Assembly: GCA_035048815.1 (NCBI GenBank)
Contig: JAUCBN010000006.1
Location: forward strand, 16,507,001-16,571,000
Source of the DNA: Abelmoschus esculentus
Taxonomy: Eukaryota > Streptophyta > Magnoliopsida > Malvales > Malvaceae
DNA: 64,000 bases
Direction: 5' to 3'
Under the pieces are notes generated by a model. That model saw only the letters and a program-made list of their open reading frames with translations, did not search any database and was not told the DNA's origin. Of the stretch, positions 22,331-33,660 are shown in pieces. Position 1 is the stretch's first letter. Every line of letters begins with the position of its first letter. The position numbers and the translations under genes were made by a program.

Positions 22331-22693
22331 TCAAAATGTACATTCAATTACATTTTCATCTACATCTATATCTATGTACGGAGCATCAGTTGATATAGAT
22401 GCGATAATATCATCTTTAGCGCCAACACTTATAAGACATCCATCAATCACAAATTTAAACTTTTGATGAAGTGTTGATGGTACTACCCCAACAAAATGAA
22501 TCCAGGGACGTCCCAATAAACAATTATAAGTCGGTTAATGTCTATAATGATGAATTCTATGTTATACGTAGCTGGACCAATCAAAAGTGAAACATCAATT
22601 TTTCCTATGACATCCCTTCTGGTTCAATCAAATGCCCTTACGGTTGTATGACAAGGCTTCACGTGAGTCTTATCCACTGGAAGTCTATTCAGT
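22331..22693 (-). pseudogene. Tat protease, C-terminal half
   Basis: On the minus strand 22690 to 22331 reads LNRLPVDKTHVKPCH, then VIGKIDVSLLIGPATYNIEF, then GRPWIHFVGVVPSTLHQKFK. This is the flap and C-terminal part of a retropepsin, with one or two stops. The active-site half is on the other side of the Athila insertion (32146-32200). Confidence 0.8.
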
Positions 22694-22698
22694 GTTGT
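22694..22698 (+). repeat. target site duplication GTTGT, left
   Basis: GTTGT immediately left of the Athila 5' LTR is repeated exactly at 32141-32145 to the right of the 3' LTR, proving the ends of the insertion. Confidence 0.92.
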
Positions 22699-24048
22699 TG
22701 ATGAGTGCTTAAAAGACAGTTATTTACTACCCTTCTCATGGTACTTTATGCATCTATTATACACCAACTTGAACCGAAATATGGACTCTTTGTGCAAATA
22801 TTGGATATTCCGTTATCATTACTTACAAAGTCAATATTTATAGAGAATGCAGATATTATTACATATTTTGTACATGCAGGAATATCCAGTGTAGAAGCAA
22901 CAGTGAAGCAATGTTGAGGCCGAGGCAGAAGACAAGACCGCTGCAGAATCCAGTGTGGCAGCACAAATAATGGAGGCGCAATGAAAGATAGAAATATAGA
23001 GAATATTCTGGAAGATGCAGCGCACTGATTGGACCAGGCTAGCGCACTAAAAGCCCAAATCAAAGACAAAGCGGAAAAAACCTTCTAGAAGGCGGCAAAC
23101 TTGGAAATATCATATCCCTTGAAGAAAACTTGTTCCTTACTCCAAGTTGAAGTCTATTTAGGAAAGGTTTGCCTTAAGTTAAGACTATATATACCCTAGC
23201 CGGCCATATTGTTTTAGAGAGCCGATTTTTAGAGAAAACCTTTCTTCTTAAGAATTGTACCTAAACGACAATATGTTCTAAATTTTTTAGGGATAGGTGA
23301 AGGTTGTCGATATTAATGAGAGGAGATTGATTCTTGTTTCTTTGTTCTTATGCAATAATAATATCAAAGTTTGCTTATCTTATTGTCATTCCTTGTTCTT
23401 GCATTCAAGCTCGAGAGAGAAGTTTGTAAGTAATCTATTTATCTAGCATCGAGAGGTGTATATTCACGAAAGGGATAAGTACGATGTTGTAGACACTAAC
23501 TCGGCCTAGAGATAGGTTAAGAGTTTCAGCAGCTAAAAGAAGTGTTGAATGGGTTGGTGGTTATCGTTGATTTACGCTGAGAGGTATCGTCAAGGACCAT
23601 TCATCAATAACACTCTGACTTAGAGATAAGCGGAGTCACTTACGAACACTTTGCTGAACTTTGATACCTCTGCCCAAGAGCAAGAGATTGCCGCGACAGA
23701 GAACACCAATACTACCGAGGCTGTATCTACAATACTGTCGAAGCAGTTTTGTGTGATTCCATTGGACAAGAAGAAGATCAATTGAATCCACTAATTTACG
23801 CAAGTGAATTCTACCTACTTTCTCTATAATCGTTCTCAACCTTTTATTTTATGTTTTGTTATTTAATTATTTAGTTAGTTAAACAAATCAATTTATTTGT
23901 GTTTTTACTTTATTTTCAGGAGTAAGGGAACAAGGAGAGACATATTAAGTATACCAATCCTTGTGGAGACGGTACACGATATACTTATCATTTCATTACT
24001 TGGCGACGTGTACACTTGCACTCAATTGCGCTTTTATTACATGCATCA
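22699..24048 (+). repeat. 5' LTR of the Athila element
   Basis: This 1350-bp LTR starts TGATGAGTGC and ends ATGCATCA. It is the same family as the solo LTR at 6611, the LTRs at 49968 and 63435 (opposite orientation) and the fragment at 62380. The sequence TATATATACCCTAG near 23188 is a possible TATA region for the element's own transcript. Confidence 0.93.
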
Positions 24049-24054
24049 AGTTTT

Positions 24055-24072
24055 TGGTGCCGTTGCCGAAGA
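24055..24072 (+). promoter_or_regulatory. Athila primer binding site (tRNA-Asp type)
   Basis: TGGTGCCGTTGCCGAAGA, six bases after the LTR, matches with two or three differences the TGGCGCCGTTGCCGGGGA site used by Athila elements, complementary to tRNA-Asp. Confidence 0.8.
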
Positions 24073-24277
24073 TTGACAACTAAATTTTATTTTTCTTTAT
24101 TTTCTTGCTCTTTAATTATTCTTTATCTAACTTTAATTCTAATTATTTATTTTATTTTTTTACTAACTTTGATTTATTTGGTTTATGACCAGGGAAAACC
24201 CGAGTGGTCCATTGTACGAGTGAGATCTTGAGATTGAACGCACTAGACATCATCTGAGACGCAATCTGTTCCAAGTC

Positions 24278-25550
24278 ATGGAAAATCCACCAAGAGGACA
24301 AATTCCACATGTTGATCATAACGTACTGCCACCTGCAATGCCGCAGCCATTGCCGAGGCAGTCCACTGTTAGAGACTACCTGGTGGAGGATCTAAACGGA
24401 CTCAACCCTGGCGTAGTTACCCCAGAAATCAAAGCAACTCACTTTGAGCTCAAATCAGTGATGTTTAACATGTTGAACACAATTGGACAGTTTAGTGGGC
24501 CTGCTACTGAAGATGCAAGGAAGCATCTTAAATCTTTCATGGAAGTGTGCAACTCTTTCAAGATTCAAGGAGTCCATGAAGATATTTTGCGATTGAAATT
24601 GTTCCCCTATTCACTGAGGGATGGGGCAAAAACTTGGTTGAATGGTATCCTAGCAGGATCCATAGGATCTTGGAAGGAACTTTGCCGAGAATTCATTAGG
24701 AGGTTTAATCCGACAAATCTCTATGATCGCATCCATAATGAAATCACATCATTCCGGCAAGATGAAGATGAACCGATGTATGAGGCATGGGAACGTTACA
24801 GAGAATTGTTAAACAAATGCCCACTACATGGTTTTCCCTTGTGGACGCAATTCTCCATGTTTTATAATGTTACCAATGCCCCCACAAGGATGATGCTAGA
24901 TGCTTCCGCAAATGAGACACTTTTGGACAGAGTACCCACAGAGGCCATTGAAATTCTAAACAAACTCGCAAGGAACGATTTCCAATTTCCCACATCAAGG
25001 CGAGGAGGAGTGAGACGTCATGCCACAGCTCATGAATTAGATACATCCATTTCAGTGGCAACACAATTGACTTCTCTGACCAAGATGGTTCAGAATATGC
25101 AAGCCCAGAGACACACAGAGTACCCGCAGAGGCAATTGAAATTCTAAACACACATGCAAGATGAGGAGACCAGCCTATATGTTGGAAACTATAACAGAAA
25201 CAATCCAATGATGTCCAACAACTACAACCCATCCTGGAAAAGACATCCAAACTTTTCATGGAGTAACCCTAACAATGCCTTAAATCCAATTACTCAAGCA
25301 ATCCATGCCACAGAAGCAGGTACAACAACAACAATCTTTGAAAGCATTGGCAGATTCTCTCACGGCTTTTATGAGAAAGACTGATGCTTACATGATGGAG
25401 AATAGCCGTTTCATGAAGCGAACTGACGATTTCATGAACCAAACTAAGATGAGACTGCAGAACCAGGAGGCCACAATAAAATCTATAGAAATCCAAGTTG
25501 GTCAATTTGCCCAATGACAAAACACTCGACTACCAGGGGGTTTACCTAGC
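24278..25550 (+). pseudogene. Athila gag
   Basis: An open frame of 289 codons starts at 24278 and holds the retrotransposon gag capsid-like domain: HLKSFMEVCNSFKIQGV, LFPYSLRDGAKTWLNGI, ELCREFIRRFNPTNLYDR, EDEPMYEAWERYRELLNKCP. After a stop at 25145 the next frames (25154-25517) continue with the Asn/Gln-rich segment and a helix of spaced Phe residues (MMENSRFMKRTDDFMNQTKM) typical of the family. An ATG may also lie upstream near 24186 (MTRENPSGPLYE-like). Stops divide the protein. Gag would form the particle shell. Confidence 0.88.
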
Positions 25551-26640
25551 AATACTAAAGTTGCTAAGGTGTTAGGCCACGAGCAATGCAAGGTTATCAT
25601 AACACGAAGTGGCCTACAATTAAAAGATAAAGAAGGGACCTCAACCGATAGATTCCAACCAGAAAAGCAATATCATGAGGATTCAGAAGCTGAGCAGGAA
25701 CCTGCTGAAAGCACTGCCACGGTAGCAGAACCAGCAATATCAGAACCACCTACCGAGGCAGATGTAGATAAGTTCGCCCAGGTATTAAGCTCAATATCTA
25801 AGGAAACCTGGAGGATATCAGACCACCACCTCCTTTCCCACAGAGGCTAAAGAAGAACAAACAGGACCACCAATTTTAGAAATTCCTAGACATCTTGAAG
25901 CAGTTCCATATCAACTTGCCACTAGTTGAGGCTATTGAACAAATGCCCAACTATGCCAAGTTCTTAAAGGACATAGTATCCAAACGACGAAGGCTAGGAG
26001 AATTTGAAACAGTGGCAGCCACTGAAGGTTGCATGGCCATGCTGTATAATCTCATGCCGCCCAAACTAAAGGATTCTGGATGCTTCACAATCCCCTGTGC
26101 GATTGAAGATGGTTATAAAGGAAAGGCCCTATGTGACTTGGGAGAAAGCATCAACCTTAAGTCCAAATCAGTTTTTAAAAAACTTGGAATAGGACGGGCA
26201 AAACCAACAACAGTACTGCTTCAACTTGCGGATCGGTCCTATGTGGATCCTGAAGGCAAAATTAAGGACATTCTGGTAAAGGTTGACAAGTTTATATTTC
26301 CTACCGACTTTCTTGTCCTTGACTGTGAGGCCGACGGCAATGCACCAATCATATTGGGTCAACCTTTCCTTGCTACTGGCCGCACTCTAATAGATATGGA
26401 AAACGGAGAATTGACTATGAGGATAAATGATCAACAAATCGAGTTCAATGTTTTTCATATGCTGAAAAATCATGACAATCTAGAAGAATGCCAAGTATCA
26501 GAAAACTATGACGAAGACTTGATACAACCATGTCTGAAAAACAACTGTCTCGGTAGAGCCATCAATAATTCGACACATCACTGCCTTGGCATTTCAGAGG
26601 ATGATTGCTAAACCCATGCCCTGAACAAAGCACATGAAGA
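25551..26640 (+). pseudogene. Athila protease region
   Basis: 25569-25850 encodes an acidic linker (EAEQEPAESTATVAEP), and 25895-26611 the retropepsin-like domain: LPLVEAIEQMPNYAKFLKD, CFTIPCAIEDGYKGKALCDLGES with D-L-G as the active site, and APIILGQPFLATGRTLIDME as the conserved Ile-Leu-Gly motif. D-L-G in place of D-T-G is usual in this lineage. A frameshift near 25850 separates the linker from the domain. Confidence 0.82.
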
Positions 26641-26772
26641 TGATAGCTTGGAGGCACAGAAATAGAGGAAGCAAACTGGACAACCCACTTTCTAGGTAAG
26701 CACTTTGAACCTCTGAATTATCCAAGAAAAGAACCCACTAGTACGGAACCAGTAATCACTGAACTAAAACCC

Positions 26773-27927
26773 TTGCCTGCTAATTTAAAGTATGTTTATT
26801 TGGGACCCAATCATATGATGCCCGTAATCATTTCTTCTAAGTTGCAGTCAAAACAGGAACAAAGCTTAATAGAAGTGCTGCGGCAACATAAGATAGCACT
26901 AGGGTGGACAATTGATGACATAAAGGGAATAAGCTCAGCCGTTTGTATGCATAAAATCATATTAGATGAAGGTCGAAAACCCACTGTGGAGGCCCAGAGG
27001 AGACTTAACCACGCCATGAAGGAGGTAGTTCGAAAGGAAATAATCAAATGGCTTGATGCTGGAACCATTTATCTTATCTCTGACAGTGAATGGGTAAGCC
27101 CAGTACAATGTGTGCCAAAAAAAGGTGGCATGACCGTTATAACCAATGAGAACAATGAGTTAATCCTAACAAGAACTGTGACAAAGTGGAGAGTTTGTAT
27201 GGACTACTGAAAGTTGAACAAATCAACAAAGAAAAACCATTTTCCTCTACCCTTTATTGATGAGATGCTCGACAGATTGACTGACAAATCCTATTATTGT
27301 TTCCTCGATGGATATTCTGGATATAACCAAATTGCTATTGCTCTAGAAGATCAAGCAAAAACCACATTCACCTGCCCATATGGAACATATGCCTTTCGAA
27401 GAATGCCGTTCGACCTTTGCAATGCCCCGATCACCTTCTAGAGATGCATGATGGCAATCTTTCCAGATATGATAAAAGATTTCATGGAAGTATTCATAGA
27501 TGATTTTTCTGTTTTTGGGGACAACTTTGCTCACTGTCTCAGCAATTTGGAAAAAGTACTACAAAGATGTGAGATAACCAATTTAGTTCTCAACTAGGAA
27601 AAATGCCATTTTATGATAAACGAGGGCATAGTACTGGGCCATAAAATATCATCCGAAGGAATTGAGATAGATAAAGACAAGGTTGATGTGATAAAGAATC
27701 TACCTCCACCTATCTCTATGAAAGGAATTCGAAGCTTCTTGGGACATACAGGTTTCTATAGAAGGTTTATCTCGAACTTTTCTACAATTTCTAAACCTCT
27801 CTGTAACTTACTTGAGCATGATAGAAAATTTGAATTTACCGACGAATATACTGAAGCATTCGAGACCTTAAAGGAAAAGTTAGTTACAGCAGCGGTAGTG
27901 GTTCCACCAGATTATACCCTGCCCTTC
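26773..27927 (+). pseudogene. Athila reverse transcriptase
   Basis: Reading 26773 onward gives the RT N-terminus (WTIDDIKGISSAVCMHKI), fingers (WRVCMDY then KLNKSTKKNHFPLPFID), palm (YYCFLDGYSGYNQIAIA), active site EVFIDDFSVFGDN and thumb (IRSFLGHTGFYRRFI). In-frame stops occur at 27208 (W or R codon to TGA), 27439 (before RCMMAIFP) and 27596. All catalytic aspartates remain in the DNA, but no protein can be made full length. Confidence 0.9.
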
Positions 27928-28627
27928 GAGGTAATGTGTGATGCAAGTGATCATGCTGTCGGAGCAGCACTTGGACAGAGGAAAAAATATCTTCCATCTT
28001 ATTTACTACGCTAGCAAGACACTCAATGGTGCTCAGATAAATTACACTACAACTGAGAAATAATTACTAGCAGTAGTGTTTGCCTTCGATAAGTTTCGTT
28101 CCTATCTCATTGACACTAAAGTCACTGTCCATACAGACCACTCGACACTTAAGTACCTTTTCTCCAAAAAGGATGCAAAACCAAGATTGATAAGATGGAT
28201 TCTTCTCCTACAAGAGTTCGATGTGAAGATAAAAGATATGAAAGGTACTGAAAATCAAGTAGCTGATCATTTATCAAGACTAAAGAATGAAGGCTATAAA
28301 CTAGAGGACATACAAGACACCTTTCGAGATGAACAAATACTGCATATCGCAACAAAAGATGCCGATGCTACCGAGGCAGCACCCATAGCAGTACATGATT
28401 ACAAGGCCCAAGCATTGTTTGCATGTATTTCAGAATCTATCAAGGAAGACATACAGGTAGTAACGACAACTCCCTGGTACGCAGATCTTGTTAACTTTTT
28501 AGTCAATGACATATTTCCTTATAACTTGAATTATAACGAAAAAAAGAGGTTTCAGCATAATGCCAAGCATTATTTCTGGGACGAATCTCTCTTGTTTCGA
28601 CAATGTGTAGATCAGGTTATACGATGA
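27928..28627 (+). pseudogene. Athila RNase H and linker
   Basis: FEVMCDASDHAVGAALGQ has the first catalytic Asp. A frameshift and stop near 28000-28060 interrupt the Lys-Thr-Leu segment around the Glu. VHTDHSTLKYLFSKKDAKPR carries the second Asp and QVADHLSRL the last. The following segment to 28627 is the usual connection to the integrase zinc domain. Confidence 0.85.
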
Positions 28628-29690
28628 TGTGTTCCAGAAGAGGAACAATAAACAATTCTTCAATAATGTCACGACCTACCGTGTGGAGGACATTTTGGCA
28701 GAAATAAAATAGTAATAAAAGTGCTTCAATCAGGATTTTATTGGCCGAATCTCTTCAAAGACGTAAACCTCTATTGCAAGGCTTGTGATCGATGCTAAAG
28801 GACGGGCAATATATCTAAATGAAATGAGATGCCGCAAAAGCCAATACTAGAAGTAGAATTATTCGATGTATGAGGAATAGATTTTATGGGACCATTCCCT
28901 TCATCTCAAGGAAATCTCTATATCCTAGTAGCAGTGGACTATGTCTCCAAATGGGTTGAAGCAATCGCCACACCCCACAATGACGCCAAGACAGTGCACA
29001 AATTCCTAAAGAAGAACATATTCACAAGATTTGGAGTACCGAGAGCCATCATTAGCGACGAAGGTACGCACTTTGACAATAGACTCATTGCCGCAGCATT
29101 AAAGAAAATATATGTCACTCATAAAATGGCTACGGCATATCATCCACAAACAAATGGCCAGGCTGAACTTGCAAATAGGGAACTAAAACAAATCCTCGAG
29201 AAGGTAGTACACGCTTCTAGAAAGGATTGGTCTCATCGGCTTGGCGATGCTTTATGGGCATATAGAACAGCTTATAAAACGCCTTTGGGGGCATCGCCCT
29301 ATAGATTAATATTTTTCAAAGCTTGTCATTTACCCATGGAAATTGAGTACAGAGCTTACTGGGCAGTAAAGAATCTAAACATGGAATGAGAAAAAGCTAG
29401 ACAAAAACGACTACTGGACCTGAATGAACTAGATGAATTCAGGACGAAAGCTTACGATAATGCCAAGATCTATAAAGAGAAGATGAAACGCTACATGATA
29501 GTAAACTACTGCCGTGACAGTTCCTACCGGGGCAGTAGGTCCTTCTCTTTAACTCCAAACTCAAGTTATTCTCTAGGAAACTCAAATCCAGATGGTCAGG
29601 TCTTTTCGAAGTTGTTAAAGTTTATCCACATGGAGCAGTCACAATCAAGTCACCAAAACTATGTGCCAAATTCAAAGTGAATGGCTAACG
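28628..29690 (+). pseudogene. Athila integrase
   Basis: The zinc-binding N-terminal part (28640-28810) is read in several frames. The core is open from 28886: YILVAVDYVSKWVEAIATP with the first Asp, RAIISDEGTHFDNRL with the second, HPQTNGQAELANRELKQIL with the Glu. It runs to 29387, where a stop interrupts before the C-terminal domain (ARQKRLLDLNELDEFRTKAY). A frame change near 29490 ends recognisable homology at about 29690. Confidence 0.87.
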
Positions 29691-30790
29691 GTTGAAGTAT
29701 TACTCTGAATATCAAGAAACGAAAACAATGGCAACCATCACTTTAGGCGATGCACCTACATGACATCCTCCTTGATTTAAGTTTAAGCATTTAATTATTA
29801 GTTTTAGTTTTATTTTCGTTTTTACTGTTTCTTTTTGTTGTGTTTTAGACAGAATAGAGAATCATAGAAGAAATCTCCGAGTAAATCTAAGAAGACTGAT
29901 CCAACACCGCATCTCTCATTTTACTATTATTTGCCGTATATTTTAAACATTGAGGACAATGCTTGATTTGAGTTTGGGGGATATTGTAGGTGTAGAGGCA
30001 CTGCCGAGGCTACCCATTGCCACGATATTACCCTGAAAAGGGAGTAATTTTTTTTTCTAAAAATTTCTTTTACAATATTCTCTTTTCTTGAATTTCTATT
30101 TGTAATCTTGCACTGCCCTATATCAGCTTTGCTTTAGTTTACTCCTTTAAGGCTATAGAAATCTTTCTCTTTACCATGACCAAGTTCTATTTTGAAGGGA
30201 TAACCATAGGATACTCATGGAATAAAACTTAGAAGCTTGATTTAGGGTTAGAAAGAAAATAAACACTTTTTGGACTTGTTTGATTTAAGAGTTCTTTTAA
30301 TAAAATTAAGTGATAAAGACTTAGAACCTTTTGGAAAAATAACTAAAGGTTCCTTTCACTGGATCTAGTTTTGCTCTCCTTCGTGCTAGAGGTGCCCGAA
30401 ACTGGCTCTAGTATGCTAAATAGGTGGTTAATAAGAAAAAAATATGAAAAAGAAGAAAATAGAAAACACATATCTTGAGGTGCCCGAAATTGGCTCAAGA
30501 TTTTTTGTTTTAAGGAGATAAATTTAGTCCAAGATTCTATTTGTCTTGAACTTAGAGTTTATCTAAGAAAGCCTTGAATCAGCCTTGTCTATAAAACGCA
30601 AACACTCACCTAGCCTTATAGCTTGTTTCTTAGTAAAAGTCCTTGGGTAAACTAATGGCTAAAACGGAGAGATAGATATGACCATGGTGGGGAGAATAGA
30701 TGGAAAAGTAAGACCAAAGGGGAGTAAGGTTCGGCAATTTGATGTTTTACATTTCTTGAGGACAAACAATAGTTCGAGTTTGAGGGTATT
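29691..30790 (+). other. Athila 3' non-coding region and polypurine tract
   Basis: No open frame of note follows integrase. GAGTTTGGGGGATATTG near 29970 and GAGTTTGAGGGTATT just before the 3' LTR are similar purine-rich motifs. The second lies in the right place for plus-strand priming, and the first is the motif found after ORF3 in the 54-62 kb relative. A third ORF, as seen in that relative, is missing here. Confidence 0.6.
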
Positions 30791-32140
30791 TGATGAGTGC
30801 CTAAAATTCAATTATTTACTACCCTTCTCATGGTACTTTATGCATCTATTATATACCAACTTGAACCGAAATATGGACTCTTTATGCAAATATTGAATAT
30901 TTCGTTATCATTACTTACAAAATCAATATTTATAGAGAATGTAGATATTATTACATATTTTGTACATGCATGAGTATCCAGGGTAGAAGCGGCAGTGAAG
31001 CAATGTTGAGGCCGAGGTAGAAGACAAGGCCGCGGCAGAATCCAATGTGGCAGTACCAACAATGGAGGCGCAATGAACGGTAAAAATATAGAGAATATTC
31101 TGGAAGATGCAGCGCACTGATTGGATCAAGCTAGCACACTAAAAGCCCAAGTCAAAGACCAAGCAGGAAAACCCTTCTAGAAGGTGACAAACTTAGAAAT
31201 ATCAGATCCCTTGAAAAAGACTTGTTCCTTACTCCAAGTTGAAGTCTATTTAGGAAAGGTTTGCCATAAGTTAATACTATATATACCCTAGCCGGCCATA
31301 TTATTTTAGAGAGCCGATTTTTAGAGAAAACCTTTCTCCCTAAGAATTGTACCTAAACGACAATATGTTCTAAATTTCTTAGGGATAGGTGAAGGGTTTC
31401 GATATTAGTGAGAGGAGATTGATTCTTGTTTCTTTGTTCTTATGCAATAATAATATAAAAGTTTGCTTATCCTATTGCCATTCCTTGTTCTTGCGTTCAA
31501 GCTCGAGAGAGAAGTTTGTAAGTAATTTATTTATCTAGTATCGAGAGGTGTAGATTCACAAAAGGGATAAGTACGATGTTGTAGACACTAACTCGATCTA
31601 GAGATAGGTTAAGAGTTTCAGCAGCTAAAAGAAGTGTTGGATTGGTTGGTGGTTATCATTGATTTACGCTAAAAGGTATCGTCAAGGACCAGTCATCAAT
31701 AAAACTCTGACTTAGAGATGAACAGAGTCACTTACGGACACTTTGCTAAACTTTGATACCTCTGACCAAGAACAAGAGATTGCCATGGCAGAGAACACCA
31801 ATACTGTCGAGACTGTATCTACAGTACTATCGAAGCAGTGTTGTGTGATTGCATTGGACAAGAAGAAGATCAATTGAATCCACTAATTTACGCAACTAGA
31901 TCCTACCTACTTTCTCTATAATCGTTCTCAACCTTTTATTTTATGTTTTGTTATTTAATTATTTATTTAGTTAAACAAATCAATTTATCTGTGTTTTTAC
32001 TTTATTTTCAGAAGCAAGGGAACAAGGGGAGATATATTAAGTATACCAATCCCTGTGGAGACGATACATGATATATTTATCATTTTATTACTTGGTGACG
32101 TGTACACTTGCACTCAATTACGCTTTTATTACACGCATCA
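30791..32140 (+). repeat. 3' LTR of the Athila element
   Basis: This LTR is 1350 bp, identical in length to the 5' LTR, with substitutions throughout (many C/T and G/A). It ends ACACGCATCA, followed directly by the GTTGT duplication. Confidence 0.93.
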
Positions 32141-32145
32141 GTTGT

Positions 32146-33254
32146 CATGGGCATGACATTCAAGGTAGATCCATTGTCAACTAAAACATGGGATACTATT
32201 TACCCATTACTGTGGGTAGTTATATGCAATGCTTTGAAAAATCTCACGCCATCAGGAGGAATTTCATCTTCACTAAAAGAGATAAAATTATCAACATGTA
32301 AGTTGTTCACCAATCTATCTTGCTTGTCTACTGAAACGTCATTTGGGACAAATGTTTGGTTTAACACTTTCAGTAAGGCATTCCTATGAGTCTCTGAACT
32401 TAATAACAAATATAATATGAAAATACGAGCTGGTTGTTTATGTAGTTGCTCAACCACATTATACTCGTTATGTTTGATAAACTTCAAGAATTCTCGTGCT
32501 TCCTCCTCGTTTATAGGTTCGTTAATTTATGATCTTTTTTCACTTAACGAAAAATTATCTTTTGGCTCAGTGCCTACTGTTTCCCTTGGTTTTGAGATGT
32601 CAGGGGGATAACACCTTCTAGTTCGAGTGAAGTTCCCAATTCCACTAATCTCTGTAGATATGGTTTCAGAATCATCCTTCCCTATAGCAACTATGTTACA
32701 ACCATAAATCTGTGACACCTGTCGGTTACTCTTGTATGAGAAAGGAGTAGGAGCCTCGATTACCAATCGTGGTGGAGGCTTTTGTAATTCTTCATTATAT
32801 ATCCGTGGCCAGTTAATCACGAAAGGTCGACTACCTTTACCACCATTTTTTGACAATTGTTCATCTATTGTAAAAACTTCACTAACCTCTTGATTTCGTT
32901 CAAAGAACTTGATTTCTTTGTTATCCATCAGATCCTGGATAACATTTTTAAACTCGTCACAATATTGGATTTCATGGCTCACTTCCCCATGAAATTCACA
33001 AAATCTTTTTTTATTACTTATAACCACATCATGGTTAGGATTCAACATTTCTCTTTCCACCATTTTCTTCTATACCCATTTTGGCAGTGACTGCACTTTA
33101 AATAAGCTTGTTTTGTCTTTAACCTCATCATTATTCATCACAACATTAACCCTCGGTTCTTCATGTGTTGGGAAATGATTGTTAGAAACATTGGGTCCCT
33201 CTGATGTGTTGAATTGAAGAATATTTTGATTAATCAAAATCTGAACCTTTCTTT
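32146..33254 (-). pseudogene. Tat gag-protease junction and protease active site
   Basis: On the minus strand 33063-32527 reads NKKRFCEFHGEVSHEIQYC, a Cys/His segment, and RPFVINWPRIYNEELQKPPP. 32487-32200 reads EYNVVEQLHKQPARIFILYL. The last codons before the Athila insertion read HVLVDNGSTLNVMPM, the retropepsin active site in the D-N-G-S form typical of this family. Stops at about 32526 and 32195 break the frame. The Athila target site lies a few codons after the active site. Confidence 0.8.
33252..33254 (+). repeat. CACTA target duplication TTT, left
   Basis: TTT precedes the element and TTT follows it at 41719-41721. Three-base duplications are the rule for CACTA transposons. Confidence 0.8.
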
Positions 33255-33660
33255 CACTACACCAGATTTGATCTATAGCGGCGTAATTAGCAGCGTTTTT
33301 GTAACAAACGCCACAAAGGATTGTTTATTAGCGGTGTTTTGTTTACAAACGCTGCAACTCTCAAAGATCAGTGGTGTTTTTATCAATAAACGCCACAACC
33401 TTTAAATATCAGTGGCGTTTTTATCAATAAACGCCACAACGTTTAAATATCAGTGGCGTTTTTATTTATAAACGCCACAACGTTTAAATATCAGTGGCGC
33501 TTTTATTTATAAATGCTGTAATATCTCGTAGGCTAGTGGCGTTTTATTATAAACGCCGCAGAAGACTGTATTATTATGGCGTTTCATTTTCAAACGCCAC
33601 AATAAGTCGTATATTAGTGGCGTTTGGTTTAAAAAACGCCACAAATTTGTTATATTTCTC
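33255..33660 (+). repeat. 5' CACTA terminal and sub-terminal repeats
   Basis: After the terminal inverted repeat come tandem units of 41 bp starting at 33371, 33412, 33453 and 33494. Each contains GTGGCGTTTTTAT and AAACGCCAC, which pair as a hairpin. Sub-terminal repeats are the binding sites for the element's accessory protein in En/Spm. Confidence 0.88.

Larger units (their letters stand above)
22699..32140 (+). mobile_element. full-length Athila-type Ty3/gypsy element
   Basis: Two 1350-bp LTRs (TGATGAGTGC to CATCA) flank an internal region with a tRNA-Asp-type primer site, gag, protease, RT, RNase H and integrase in the plus direction, bounded by a perfect GTTGT duplication. The long LTRs, primer site and gag type are those of the Athila lineage. 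By my count the first 305 bases of the LTRs differ at about 25 positions, so it is not recent. Unlike some Athila elements it has no recognisable third ORF after integrase. Stops in RT and frameshifts in RNase H and integrase inactivate it. It is inserted in the protease gene of the Tat element. Confidence 0.95.
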
